Assembly (NCBI GenBank): GCA_902493895.1
Contig: CABUQW010000003.1
Location: 42,331 to 106,330, forward strand
Length of the DNA stretch: 64,000 nt
DNA from: an uncultured Collinsella sp.
GTDB taxonomy: Bacteria; Actinomycetota; Coriobacteriia; Coriobacteriales; Coriobacteriaceae
Reading direction: 5' to 3'
Part shown: piece after piece, positions 16,686-25,917 of the stretch
Position numbering within the stretch: position 1 is the first letter of the stretch
How the letters are laid out: every line of letters starts with the position of its first letter
Notes under the pieces: generated by a model
The model's input: only the letters and a program-made list of their open reading frames with translations
Database searches by the model: none
Told to the model about the DNA's origin: nothing
Position numbers and translations under genes: made by a program

Positions 16686-17696
16686 CTATCCCCTAAATTC
16701 AAAGGTACTCAGGCCAAACGTCAGCAGATCGCCGTTGCGCAGCGGGCAGCGCGTAATGCGGCGGTTGTTGACGAGCGTGCCGTTGGTGGAATTGAGATCC
16801 TCGATCGACCAATCCGAGCCCGTAAAGGTGAGCTGGGCGTGGCGGCGCGACACGTTGGGGTCGCGCAGGGCAATGTCGGAAACTGAGCGCTCGCGACCGA
16901 TGGTCACCTGTGCGGAGGTGATGCTATGGCTCTCGCCGCTCACGACGTCGACGAGCTGGGCGAGCGGGCGCTGCGGGGCGCGAGTGCTCGCCATGTTGGA
17001 GGCGATACCGGCTGCGGCGCCTAGGCCCACGGCGGCACCGGTCGCGGCGGCTCCGCCCATGCCGGCAAGCGCGTCACGCGAGACGGTCTGCGGCACCGGG
17101 ATGGGAGCGGCGGGGTCGGGGACGCTAGGCGCGAAGGGGTCTGCCACGGCAAGCGGGTCGGGAGCGGCGGCGCGAGGCGTCGGCTGCTGCTGGGGCATGG
17201 CGGCGGGGCGCTGCTGCTGCGGGGCGGCAAACTGCTGCTGGCCGGCGCGCGGGGCGCTGGCGGCACGGCTTGCCGCGGAGTTGTTCTGGCCCAGGCCGTT
17301 TTGATAGGCGCGCTCTTCTTCGTACAGGCGGCCGAGCGTGGGGGCATCGACGTTCTCGGCAAAGACCGAGAACTTGCCGGCACGCAGCTGCGGATCGATC
17401 ATAAAGCGCACGAGGGGCTCGCCGACAAACACATAGCGGCGCTTTTCGGCCTGTGCCTTCACAAACTCGCGGACCTCGCGCGAAAGCTCGGGGTAGAACG
17501 GGGCGAGCATGGGATCGTCGTCGGCGGCGATAAGGATGGTATAGAGTGCCGGCGCCGTGTTGACGCCGTTGATCACCAGAGTCTGATCCTCCATGTCGCG
17601 AGCGGCCTGCTTGGCAAGCTTCTTAAAGGAGAACGGGGCACGGGTGGCACCGAAGATGCCGGCCACGTGGTCCTCGAAGATGTTCAGGAAGTTCAC
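16686..17696 (-). CDS. FhaA-like protein: DUF3662 domain plus FHA domain (GTG start)
   Basis: A 336-aa cytoplasmic protein. The N-terminal ~120 residues (MNFLNIFEDHVAGIFG ... YVFVGEPLVRFMID) are the DUF3662 domain of FhaA. A 100-residue Pro/Gln/Ala linker follows, then a C-terminal FHA domain (VTIGRERSVSDI, VSRRHAQL, LNSTNGTLVNN). In mycobacteria FhaA binds phosphorylated pseudokinase MviN and PbpA, regulating wall precursor supply. The GTG start overlaps the kinase TGA (GTGA). Synteny fhaA-fhaB-pstP-rodA/pbpA-pknB is the classic actinobacterial order. Confidence 0.92.
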   Translation of the reverse strand: MNFLNIFEDHVAGIFGATRAPFSFKKLAKQAARDMEDQTLVINGVNTAPALYTILIAADDDPMLAPFYPELSREVREFVKAQAEKRRYVFVGEPLVRFMIDPQLRAGKFSVFAENVDAPTLGRLYEEERAYQNGLGQNNSAASRAASAPRAGQQQFAAPQQQRPAAMPQQQPTPRAAAPDPLAVADPFAPSVPDPAAPIPVPQTVSRDALAGMGGAAATGAAVGLGAAAGIASNMASTRAPQRPLAQLVDVVSGESHSITSAQVTIGRERSVSDIALRDPNVSRRHAQLTFTGSDWSIEDLNSTNGTLVNNRRITRCPLRNGDLLTFGLSTFEFRG

Positions 17697-19546
17697 GAAA
17701 GATCACTCTCCGTATAGGTTCTTTGGTATCCGAGCAAATATAGGCATATCCCAACGATTATAGAGGATAGGATTCCCGCAACCGCCGCCTTGGCGATGAC
17801 CGCGGCTGCAAGGCCGGCAATTTCCATATGGTGTGCAAGACAGGACGCCGCCGCGCAGCCGATGCCGGTGACAGCGATGGCGGCGATTGCGGCAAGGTTT
17901 GAGCCCTGATCGGCACGCTTGGCATGGGCATTGAGCAGCGCGGATGACGCTGCGGCAGTTGCCGCGACCAGCACAAAGGCAGCCCAAAGGAGCGGGTCTC
18001 CCAGCGCTGCGGCAACGTTACCGAGCCCCAGCACGCCTCCGGCTGAAAGCGCGACCGTGGCCAGACGGGCAAAAAGCTCGCCCATGCCCGTTGCCGCGGC
18101 GGCGCTTGCCGGGCCGAGCCAAAATGACGCGACGCCGGCGGCGACCCCAGCTGCCAGGAAGGTATTGCCGGTCAGACAGCCAAGCGCGAGTGCACAGGTG
18201 AGCGCGGCGCTCGCGGCAGCCTCGGTGCGACCCCAGGCGATCCACCAACCGGACATGGCGGCGGCAAAGATCACCGCGACGGGCAGCATCGACAGGATGC
18301 CCTGCGCCTGCATGGTGGCGTTGGCCATGAGCACCAAAAAGCCCACAGCCGAGATGGCCGAGCCAATCTGGGGGGCCAGGCCAGCCGCCACTCCGATCGC
18401 GATGGCCGCAATGACCAGGCCGGGAAGCGCCGCGACCCCGGCCGTTTGCATCAGCAAAAAGCTAAAGGTGCCGCACGTTAGCGCCGAGATAGTGCGCATG
18501 GTGTAGTCGCGCGCATGGCTCCAGCGCGTGCCCGCCCAGCCGAGTGCGGGGTCGACCTCGATGGCGTCGTCCTCGTAGTGCGACGGCTCGATATCGTCGA
18601 GCTCCTGCTCGTCATCCGAAAGTTCGCCAACCATTTGCTCCAGGCTGCGACGGCCTTCGCGCACGCTGCCCAGACCGGCAAGGAGCTGGTCGCAAAATGT
18701 CTCGACGCTGCTGGGGCGGTCCTGCGGCATGGGGGAGAGCGCGCTCATGAGCGCGGCCTCGGCTCCCGGGGGAAAGTGTGGTATCAGCTCGCTGGGATAG
18801 GTGGCGCCGCCGATGATGCGGTCGAGCGAGTCGGCGGGCGTGGCCGCCATAAAGGGAGCGCTGCCGCACAGGCCCTCATAGATTACACAGGCGAGGGCAA
18901 AGACATCGGCGCGCTCATCGACCGTGCCGGTCTCGATATCGAGCTGCTCGGGCGGCATGTAGCCGATGGTGCCGCCGCGCGAGCCGCCAAAGCCACCGGC
19001 GGACGACAGTCGCGCCATGCCAAAGTCGGTGAGCTTTACATTGCCCGAGTGGTCGATGAGCACGTTGGCGGGCTTAATGTCCAGGTGGAGTACGCCATTA
19101 CTATGGGCGAAGGTGAGCGCCTGGCCTAGGGCATCGGCAATGGCCGCGGCCTCGTCAAAGGTAAGTGAGTGACCGTCCACGCGGTGCAAAAACTCGGCCA
19201 GCGACATGCCATCGACATATTCCATAACTAGGTAGGCATAGGCTGTGTCGTGCGTAAAGTCGATGACCTGCACGATGTTGGGATGTTGAAGCATGGCGGC
19301 AGTGTGCGCCTCGCGCAGGACATCCATGATGTCGCTGGCGGGCATGCCGACACCGTTAATAAGGGGGATGCGCTTAATGGCGACGCGGCGGCGCAGGTGC
19401 GTGTCGCGGCAGATCTCGATGGAGCCAAAACCGCCGGTCGCAAGTGTCTCGAGCGGCTGGTACCGCTTGAGCAGCTCGCGAGAGCTGGTGCCCTCCAAAG
19501 GAACGTCCGGCGAGAACCGGGCGGTATGTTGCGAGAAAAGCGGCAT
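17693..19546 (-). CDS. Ser/Thr protein kinase with polytopic membrane C-terminus
   Basis: A 617-aa kinase that opens the operon. The kinase domain spans ~28-290: TLATGGFGSIE loop, Lys58 (VAIK), HLDIKPAN at 154 (Leu replaces the usual Arg) and DFG at 174. An acidic linker (~315-345) leads to a C-terminal half of about ten hydrophobic Ala/Gly-rich helices, with no PASTA or other obvious sensor domain. It takes the pknA position. GAGGG precedes the ATG at 19546; a TTG at 19552 is the alternative. The polytopic domain could be a sensor or a transporter-like module; nothing in it suggests a ligand. Confidence 0.88.
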   Translation of the reverse strand: MPLFSQHTARFSPDVPLEGTSSRELLKRYQPLETLATGGFGSIEICRDTHLRRRVAIKRIPLINGVGMPASDIMDVLREAHTAAMLQHPNIVQVIDFTHDTAYAYLVMEYVDGMSLAEFLHRVDGHSLTFDEAAAIADALGQALTFAHSNGVLHLDIKPANVLIDHSGNVKLTDFGMARLSSAGGFGGSRGGTIGYMPPEQLDIETGTVDERADVFALACVIYEGLCGSAPFMAATPADSLDRIIGGATYPSELIPHFPPGAEAALMSALSPMPQDRPSSVETFCDQLLAGLGSVREGRRSLEQMVGELSDDEQELDDIEPSHYEDDAIEVDPALGWAGTRWSHARDYTMRTISALTCGTFSFLLMQTAGVAALPGLVIAAIAIGVAAGLAPQIGSAISAVGFLVLMANATMQAQGILSMLPVAVIFAAAMSGWWIAWGRTEAAASAALTCALALGCLTGNTFLAAGVAAGVASFWLGPASAAAATGMGELFARLATVALSAGGVLGLGNVAAALGDPLLWAAFVLVAATAAASSALLNAHAKRADQGSNLAAIAAIAVTGIGCAAASCLAHHMEIAGLAAAVIAKAAVAGILSSIIVGICLYLLGYQRTYTESDLS

Positions 19547-19690
19547 GGCCAACCCTCGTGCGTTTAAAGTTCGTTTGCGAGCGGCGGGCGCGGGGCCGAG
19601 CCGTTCGCGGTGGCATAGATGCTGCTAGTGTAGCACGCTCGGGTGCATGGGGAGGATAGCGGGATGCGAGGCTGCCTGCCTGGCTTGGCC

Positions 19691-20407
19691 TTAGCGCTTC
19701 TTCTTGTTCTTCTTCTGCTTGCGCTGCTTGCCCTTGGTCTCCTGGGGCTTGTCGCCCTGTTTGGCTTCGGCAGCGGCCTTTTCTGCCTTCATCTTCTTGC
19801 GCTTGGTCTCGATGCGGAGTTTTTTGTTGATGCGCGCCTTAAGGAAGGGACCGAACTGCTCGGCATCGCCGCGGACAAAGGTGTCCTTAGGGATCGTCAC
19901 GCCCTGGTCGGCGAACATGGCCACAAAGATGCGCTCGCCGTCGAGCACGTGGTCGAGCTTTTCAAACGGGAAGAACTGTGACTTGCCGCTCTTGCCCCAA
20001 ACCATCAGGCCGTCCTCGTTGGCGGCGACGCGGCGATAGCGGCCACCCATGGACTCGTCGGCCTCAACGGCGTCGATAAAGTCGCGGGCGAGGGTGTGGT
20101 GCAGGTTTTTGCTCCACCAGGCCAAAAAGGTGCCGAACACGATCAGGACGACGCCAAACTTGATCCAGTTGCCGCCGGCCACCAGCATGCCGATGCCGAT
20201 GAGCGCGGCAACTGCCGCGGCGACATACAGCGAGCCGCGACGCCTGGGCGAGGCGACCAGGCGGGCGAAGTCGGTGACCAGGTCGTTTTCGTACTGGTAC
20301 TCGTTGAGGTACAGGATGCCGTCATCGGCTGCGGCCTGCTCCTCGAGCGCGACCTCGACCTGGTCGGCTGCTTCGGAGGGAACGAGGTTGCTCTCTGCGT
20401 CTGCCAT
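19691..20407 (-). CDS. YcxB-like membrane protein of unknown function
   Basis: 238 aa: an acidic N-terminus with a YLNEYQYENDLVTDFARL segment, two adjacent membrane helices (~60-100: LYVAAAVAALIGIGMLVAG and FGVVLIVFGTFLAWW), a soluble domain (GKSGKSQFFPFEKLDHVLDG) and a very basic Lys-rich tail of about 40 residues. Two helices followed by this type of domain recall the YcxB family; the assignment is tentative. The tail might bind RNA, DNA or acidic lipid. It is divergent from dnaX, 116 bp apart. Confidence 0.7.
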   Translation of the reverse strand: MADAESNLVPSEAADQVEVALEEQAAADDGILYLNEYQYENDLVTDFARLVASPRRRGSLYVAAAVAALIGIGMLVAGGNWIKFGVVLIVFGTFLAWWSKNLHHTLARDFIDAVEADESMGGRYRRVAANEDGLMVWGKSGKSQFFPFEKLDHVLDGERIFVAMFADQGVTIPKDTFVRGDAEQFGPFLKARINKKLRIETKRKKMKAEKAAAEAKQGDKPQETKGKQRKQKKNKKKR

Positions 20408-20523
20408 GCTCTTTGGACTCCTATCGCGGCGGGCTCGCCGTACGGGTTATTATGGAATGCAGTATGCCGTGCGACCGCATGGCCGCCGCGGCAACAAGAC
20501 TCAGTATACCCGGGGGAGCACCC

Positions 20524-23001
20524 ATGGAATCGTTGTACCGAAAGTATCGCCCGCTCACCTTTGACTCCGTGGTGGGCCAGCAGCATATCGTCTCGACGCT
20601 CGAGCACGCCATCACCGAGGGGCGCCTGTCCCACGCCTACCTGTTCTGCGGACCGCGCGGCACGGGCAAGACCACCATGGCGCGCATTCTGGCCAAGGCG
20701 CTGCTGTGCCGCAATGCCGAGGCGGCGCGCGCCGAGGGTGCAAGCGGCTGCATGCCCGACGGTACTTGCGAGGAGTGCGAGCTCATTGCCGAGGGTAACC
20801 ACCCCGATGTCTACGAGCTCGATGCCGCAAGCCGTACCGGCGTGGACAACGTGCGCGAGGAGATCATCAACTCCGTCAACTTTGCCCCAGTGCGCGGCAA
20901 GTACAAGATTTATATCATCGACGAGGTCCACATGCTCACGACGGCGGCGTTCAACGCGCTGCTCAAGACGCTTGAGGAGCCGCCGGCACACGTGATCTTT
21001 GTGCTGTGCACCACCGACCCGCAAAAGATTCTGGAGACCATTCTCTCACGCTGCCAGCGCTTCGATTTCCACCGCATCGGCAACGAGGATATCGAGCATC
21101 GCCTGTCTTACGTGTGCGAGCAGGAGGGCTTCGATTACGACGACGAGGCACTCGCCATTGTGGCGCGCCATGCCAAGGGCGGTATGCGCGACGCGCTTTC
21201 CACGCTGGAGCAGCTGAGCGTCTTTGGCAACGGTTCTGTGCATGCGGACGACGCCCGCTCGCTTTTGGGCGAGGTTTCGGACCAGATTCTGGGCGAGTTT
21301 TCCCGCGCCATTGCCGATCGCGATGTTGCCGAGCTCTATGGACTGATCCGTGCGCAGGTCGAGGAGGGCAATGACCTGCTGGAGCTGACGCGCGACCTGG
21401 TGGCGCATGTGCGCGACGTGTACGTTGCCTGCGTTGCCGGTGCCCGTGCCGAGCTGTTTGAGGGCGGCTCCGAGCAGGCCGAGGCGCTTGCTGCCGAGGC
21501 CGCTGCCTTTGGCGAGCATCCTGCCGACCGCCTGGCCCGCGTGCTGACGGTGCTCGACGATGCCGCACTGGAGATGAGGGGCGCGAGCGACGTGCGCCTG
21601 GTGCTCGAGATTGCCTGCACGCGTCTGGCGCGTCCCGAGGCCGATTTAACGATTGAGGCATTGGCCGAGCGCGTGGCACGCCTGGAGGCCATGATTGCCA
21701 ACGGCGCCGTGCCGGCGAGCGTGGCTGCTGCTCAGGCCGCCGCGCCTGCAGCATCCGTACCCGCTGCTGCCCAACAGCCGACGCTCATTTCGGGCGCTCG
21801 TGCTGCCGCTCCGGCGGCATCCGCTGCCCCCGCTGCTACGTCCGCGCGCCAGGGCGGTATGCCTTGGGACCGCGGCGCTGCTGTTCCGGCTGCCCAGCCT
21901 GCGACCAAGTCCGCGGCTCCTGCGCCGGCGCCCAGACCTGTAACGCCTGCACCTCAGCCCGTTGCGGCTCCGGCTTCCGCGCCTGCTGCATCGACCGTGT
22001 CGGTGTCCAAGCCCAACAACGCCGCCCAGGTTGCCGCCGCCGGTGCTGCCGAGACCCCCGCGGTTGAGGACGCCGGCGAGCTCCAGCGCAAATGGGCCGA
22101 GGTCGTCGAGCGCGTCAAGGCTCGTCAGGCCTCCTACGCAGGGCTTTTGCTCAACGCCCGCGCCACGGCCGACGACGGCTCCGAGCTCACGGTCTCGTTC
22201 CCCGCGGGTTCGACTTTTGCCATCAAGATGCTCGGTCGCGCCGATACGCAGTCGGTGGTCCTGCCGACGGTCTGCGCGGTCTTCGGTCGTCGTACCGTCG
22301 ACTATGTCCTGGATGGGGGTGGCGCGCCGGCTCCTCAACATGAGGAGCATTCTCCATCTGCACGGGCTGCGGTATCTGCGGACCCGCAACCCGTGTCCTC
22401 GGTGCCCCCTGCATCCTCGAGCGCCAGCGCGACGCAGCCAAAAGCGGCGCCGGTAGCGGCACCGACCCCGTCGGCGCCTGAACCCGCTGCGCCCAAACCG
22501 GCTGCTCCGATCCCCGCGCCCAAGTCCGCTGCCGCGCCTGCGCCCAAGTCATCCGACCTGGCCAAGGCCCCTTGGCTGCGCTCCGACAACCCTGCCGGTG
22601 CTCCTGCCACGGGCAAGCTCCCGACCGAGCCCGCGCCCCGAGCGCCCGAGCGCGCGTCCGTCCCCATGGCTCAGCCGCCTGCGCAGGCTGCGCCATGGGA
22701 ATCCGAGCAGGTGCCCTACGACGATGCTATGGTCGGTGGTTTTGCTGCCGATGCCGGCGGGGACGATCTGCCCCCGTTCGACGTGCCGGGTGCGGCGTCC
22801 GCGACCAAGGCCGCTGCTGTGGCACCCGCAGCCTCTGCAAACGACGACGTCCCCGCCGCTCCCTGGGAATCCAATCCCGGTGCTGGCAGCCCCTTCGGCC
22901 ATCAGGGCGCAGCCCCGAGCATCCCGCAGACCGAGGACGAGGCCAAGGCCCTCATCCGCAGCGTCTTTGGCCAGGCCACCATCTTCAAGCCGGTGGAGTA
23001 G
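20524..23001 (+). CDS. dnaX: DNA polymerase III subunits gamma/tau
   Basis: The clamp-loader ATPase of the replicative polymerase. The first ~370 residues are the AAA+ and lid domains: LYRKYRPLTFDSVVGQ, Walker A GPRGTGKTT, a Cys zinc module (CMPDGTCEEC with an upstream Cys), IIDEVHML and the arginine-finger region TILSRCQRFDF. The remaining ~450 residues are Ala/Pro-rich linker with a small folded piece (QRKWAEVVERVKARQASYAGLL) and a conserved tail. At 825 aa it is longer than typical because of the linkers. The ATG at 20524 follows GGGGGAG. Gene order dnaX-ybaB-recR is conserved in bacteria, here interrupted by the minus-strand 23023 gene. Confidence 0.96.
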   Translation: MESLYRKYRPLTFDSVVGQQHIVSTLEHAITEGRLSHAYLFCGPRGTGKTTMARILAKALLCRNAEAARAEGASGCMPDGTCEECELIAEGNHPDVYELDAASRTGVDNVREEIINSVNFAPVRGKYKIYIIDEVHMLTTAAFNALLKTLEEPPAHVIFVLCTTDPQKILETILSRCQRFDFHRIGNEDIEHRLSYVCEQEGFDYDDEALAIVARHAKGGMRDALSTLEQLSVFGNGSVHADDARSLLGEVSDQILGEFSRAIADRDVAELYGLIRAQVEEGNDLLELTRDLVAHVRDVYVACVAGARAELFEGGSEQAEALAAEAAAFGEHPADRLARVLTVLDDAALEMRGASDVRLVLEIACTRLARPEADLTIEALAERVARLEAMIANGAVPASVAAAQAAAPAASVPAAAQQPTLISGARAAAPAASAAPAATSARQGGMPWDRGAAVPAAQPATKSAAPAPAPRPVTPAPQPVAAPASAPAASTVSVSKPNNAAQVAAAGAAETPAVEDAGELQRKWAEVVERVKARQASYAGLLLNARATADDGSELTVSFPAGSTFAIKMLGRADTQSVVLPTVCAVFGRRTVDYVLDGGGAPAPQHEEHSPSARAAVSADPQPVSSVPPASSSASATQPKAAPVAAPTPSAPEPAAPKPAAPIPAPKSAAAPAPKSSDLAKAPWLRSDNPAGAPATGKLPTEPAPRAPERASVPMAQPPAQAAPWESEQVPYDDAMVGGFAADAGGDDLPPFDVPGAASATKAAAVAPAASANDDVPAAPWESNPGAGSPFGHQGAAPSIPQTEDEAKALIRSVFGQATIFKPVE

Positions 23002-23022
23002 CTGCGCAGGCGGGTATACTGC

Positions 23023-23496
23023 TCAAGAAGAGGACCCCTTGTCCGGGCGCATCTGTATTTCGGACATGTGTAGTGTGGTGCCGCGTATGTCGCATTTGAG
23101 CAGACAGGTGCGTGACGGTCGGCCTAGGATGCTGAGGTCGATACGATACGTCGCATGGCTGTCCGTGTACTCGACTTGCTCGGCGTTAATGGTTGCTCCG
23201 ATTGCCAAATAAACGCCTAGCTCGGCATCGACAATCTTGAAGTCCTTTATCTTGACCTTGAACTCTTGATAGAGGGACGGGCTGTTGTAGTAGACGGTTC
23301 GGGTTCCGTCGGTGCACTCATCGGTCGTCTCCCATTTGACGACGGGCTGGTCCGAGCTGGCTATCAGCAGTTCTGCTCCAAAAGCTATGGCATGGGTGAT
23401 GACAACCAGCAATGCCCAGCCGACAAAGAGATAGAGAACCACATATGCAACGGGGTGTTTTGAGCGGATGTTTTGGAGCGCGTTGGGGGCATTCAT
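23023..23496 (-). CDS. Small membrane protein of unknown function
   Basis: 157 aa with one N-terminal hydrophobic helix (VAYVVLYLFVGWALLVVITHAIAFG) and a ~110-residue domain, probably extracytoplasmic, with alternating strand-like segments (FKVKIKDFKIVDAELGVYLAIGATI; TYRIDLSIL). A ribosome site (GGAGG) precedes the ATG at 23496. I recognise no family. It sits alone on the minus strand between dnaX and ybaB, where most relatives have nothing, so it may be a later insertion. Confidence 0.75.
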   Translation of the reverse strand: MNAPNALQNIRSKHPVAYVVLYLFVGWALLVVITHAIAFGAELLIASSDQPVVKWETTDECTDGTRTVYYNSPSLYQEFKVKIKDFKIVDAELGVYLAIGATINAEQVEYTDSHATYRIDLSILGRPSRTCLLKCDIRGTTLHMSEIQMRPDKGSSS

Positions 23497-23835
23497 GGGG
23501 CACCTCCAAATTACTATCTATGGCAATCAAATTATACCCTGCCGCCATGTGCGCCGCCTCGAGCAGCGGTTCGGCATTTAGCTATTTAGTGGCGCACATG
23601 AAATGCCGGATTCGGCTCTACTAGATTGAGTGTGCGATATTATGCAACCTTGCATAATTCGACCTTGCATAATCTTTGAGTGCGGTTTGTATTGGAGGAC
23701 ATGTATATCGACTGAGGTAACACGTCCGCCCCGCTCTCTCGCCGCGCGCCGTGGTACGATTTTTGAGTTTGAAAGTCCCGCCGTGCTCCGGCTGCCCTTG
23801 CAGCTCGGCGTGCGGCCGCACGTAAAGGAGCCATC
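23497..23835. promoter_or_regulatory. Intergenic region with three TTGCATAAT boxes before ybaB
   Basis: TTGCATAAT occurs directly at 23650-23658 and 23665-23673 and inverted (ATTATGCAA) at 23639-23647. The first two boxes form a perfect inverted repeat with a 2-bp centre; the third is a direct copy 15 bp on. This looks like a dimeric regulator site with an extra half-site. No gene was seen here; ybaB has AAAGGAG directly before its ATG. Confidence 0.5.
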
Positions 23836-24156
23836 ATGGCCGGTATGAACATACAGCAGATGATGAAGCAGGCTCGCAAGATGCAGGAGCAGCTTGCCGC
23901 CGCGCAGGAGAACCTCAAGTCCCAGACCGTCGACGCCTCTGCCGGCGGCGGCATGGTCAAGGTGACCGTTAACGGCGAGATGGAGCTCGTCAACCTCACC
24001 ATCGATCCCGATGCCCTCGATCCCGAGGACGTCGATATGCTGCAGGATATGATCATGGCTGCCGTCAACGAGGCCGTCCGCGGCGTCAACGAGCTCGCCA
24101 ACAAGCAGATGGGCGCCATCACCGGCGGCCTCAACATCCCGGGCATGCCGTTCTAA
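23836..24156 (+). CDS. ybaB: YbaB/EbfC-family nucleoid-associated protein
   Basis: A 106-aa DNA-binding protein ([24 protein letters not shown], then the [15 protein letters not shown] core strand region) that forms a tweezer-like dimer and coats DNA. AAAGGAG precedes the ATG. It is 13 bp upstream of recR, and the pair is conserved across bacteria. Full family length. Confidence 0.95.
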   Translation: MAGMNIQQMMKQARKMQEQLAAAQENLKSQTVDASAGGGMVKVTVNGEMELVNLTIDPDALDPEDVDMLQDMIMAAVNEAVRGVNELANKQMGAITGGLNIPGMPF

Positions 24157-24169
24157 GACACGCATATAT

Positions 24170-24766
24170 ATGAGTGCGAATCACAGTCTGCAAAAACTGC
24201 TCGATGAGCTGGGCCGTCTGCCGGGCATTGGTCCCAAGTCGGCCCAGCGCATCGCCTATTACCTGCTCGAGGCCGATGCCGAGGAGGCCCGCCGCTTGGC
24301 CGAGGCCATCTTGGAGGTTAAGCAGGAGGTTCACTTTTGCAGCCGCTGCTTTAACTACGCCACGGCCGACGAGTGCTCCATCTGCCAGGACTCGATGCGC
24401 GATACCACTCGCATTTGCGTGGTGGGCGAGCCGCGCGACGTCCAGGCAATCGAGCGCACGGGCAGCTACCATGGCCTGTACCATGTGCTGGGCGGCGTGA
24501 TCAGCCCCATGGACAAGATTGGTCCCGAGCAGTTGCACATCCGCGAGCTGCTGGCGCGTCTGGGCCACGAGGATATCCATGAGGTCATCATCGCCACCAA
24601 CCCCAATATTGAGGGCGAGACCACGGCGAGCTACCTGGCCCGCACTATCAAGCCGCTGGGCGTCGAGGTGTCGCGTCTGGCGAGCGGCCTGCCCGTGGGC
24701 GGCGACCTGGAGTATGCCGACGAGCTTACGCTTGGCCGCGCCATTGAGGCCCGTCGCGCGATTTAG
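24170..24766 (+). CDS. recR: Recombination mediator RecR
   Basis: A 198-aa ring-forming protein that loads RecA on SSB-coated DNA with RecO. It has the N-terminal helix-hairpin-helix ([20 protein letters not shown]), a four-Cys zinc finger (CSRC ... CSIC), and a Toprim domain ([28 protein letters not shown]), ending in the C-terminal Walker B-like region [22 protein letters not shown] (broken here by one turn). The ATG follows ybaB closely. No strong terminator was seen after it. Confidence 0.96.
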   Translation: MSANHSLQKLLDELGRLPGIGPKSAQRIAYYLLEADAEEARRLAEAILEVKQEVHFCSRCFNYATADECSICQDSMRDTTRICVVGEPRDVQAIERTGSYHGLYHVLGGVISPMDKIGPEQLHIRELLARLGHEDIHEVIIATNPNIEGETTASYLARTIKPLGVEVSRLASGLPVGGDLEYADELTLGRAIEARRAI

Positions 24767-24971
24767 GTGGCGAGCCTGCCCCTGCCGTATGTTTTCCTCG
24801 CGACGCACGGGGTAGTCATAATTTCCCCGAGCGACTGTGGGTTTGTTGTGCAACAAAGATGCTTCGTATCCGCTTATCGCATGGATGCTTCCGCTCGCAT
24901 CCTTAATTTGCCCATTCGTTGCGCAACCTTTTGGGTTCGCTGATACACTCAAATATGGATTCGAATGAATG

Positions 24972-24996
24972 CGCCGCTCCCGAGCGGCGTGTTTTT
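24972..24996 (+). promoter_or_regulatory. Leader hairpin with T-run between promoter-like sequence and RBS
   Basis: CGCCGCTC and GAGCGGCG pair perfectly around CC and are followed by TGTTTTTG, then the ribosome site GGAGGAGAA of the 25012 gene. Upstream is a possible -10 (TGATACACT near 24941). In this place an intrinsic terminator would act as an attenuator. The same layout recurs at 54942 and 59797. Confidence 0.5.
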
Positions 24997-25011
24997 GTTG
25001 GAGGAGAACGC

Positions 25012-25917
25012 ATGCGGCCCGGTGGCACTCAGACAAAGCGCGGCGCCGCGGTGCGCATGCGACGCCGGCTGGGCCTGGCGCCTCGGGCGTACGCGCTGCT
25101 GTCGTGCTCGCTGGTGCTGGTCATAGCTGGCGTTTCTGCCTATGGCATGACCGTGCCGTCCATGATGCAAGCGCATGCCGCACGCGAACCGCGCGTGGGG
25201 CATGAGGTCAAAAGTGACCTAGGTACCACGACTGGATATGCTTGGGCAAGTGTGGTCGCGCATATTGTGTTTGGCACCGACGACGCGGACGGCGCCGAGG
25301 CCCCGGACAACGAAGTCACGCTTGCCAATGGCAAAACCATCGTGCTCACCAACACCAAGATCATCGATCGGTTGTCCAACAATAGCGTGGCGGCAACGGT
25401 GAATAAAGTCGAGCAGCAAAAGGAGCAGGACGCCCAGCAGTCCGGAAAGCCCGGTAGCTCGGATACTTCTGGCTCCGGCTCGGATTCATCGAGTTCGGGC
25501 GGCGGCTCTGGGGCGGGTTCCTCTACCGGAGGGTCTGGAAACGGCGGCTCGACGGGCGGCAACACTGACAACGATGCAAACTCCGGTGGCCTTTCCGCTG
25601 CTGAGGAAGAGAGCATTCACAGTTGGCTTGTGACCAAGTACAACATGCTCGACGGCTATGTTTCTCGTGCCAATGACGTGGTCTCGACCTATAACTCTAC
25701 GGGAGATCCCAGGCCGTGCGACAGCCTGGTCGGGGAGATGTTTGTCATTCGAGCCGAGTTCGGTCGTCAGACATTCTCGCCCCGGTCAAAGTGGTATCAG
25801 CAGTATGCCAATCTGTGGGGCTGTTACACCAACCTATGCCAATGGGTCGGCCATTACGGCGATGATGACGTCGCGCTCGGTAACTTCAACAATAACGTGG
25901 CGGCGCTTGCCCTATGA
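25012..25917 (+). CDS. Membrane-anchored or secreted protein with Gly/Ser linker, kinase-operon partner
   Basis: 301 aa. A basic N-terminus precedes a signal-anchor helix (AYALLSCSLVLVIAGVSAYGM). The exported part has ~100 residues with LANGKTIVLTNTKIIDRLSNN, a ~60-residue Gly/Ser linker and a C-terminal ~110-residue helical domain (EESIHSWLVTKYNMLDGYVSRANDVVSTYN ... read in two parts). The ATG at 25012 is chosen for GGAGGAG upstream. Its TGA overlaps the kinase ATG (ATGA), so the two are coupled and it may be the surface sensor or substrate of that kinase. No family was recognised. Confidence 0.78.
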   Translation: MRPGGTQTKRGAAVRMRRRLGLAPRAYALLSCSLVLVIAGVSAYGMTVPSMMQAHAAREPRVGHEVKSDLGTTTGYAWASVVAHIVFGTDDADGAEAPDNEVTLANGKTIVLTNTKIIDRLSNNSVAATVNKVEQQKEQDAQQSGKPGSSDTSGSGSDSSSSGGGSGAGSSTGGSGNGGSTGGNTDNDANSGGLSAAEEESIHSWLVTKYNMLDGYVSRANDVVSTYNSTGDPRPCDSLVGEMFVIRAEFGRQTFSPRSKWYQQYANLWGCYTNLCQWVGHYGDDDVALGNFNNNVAALAL

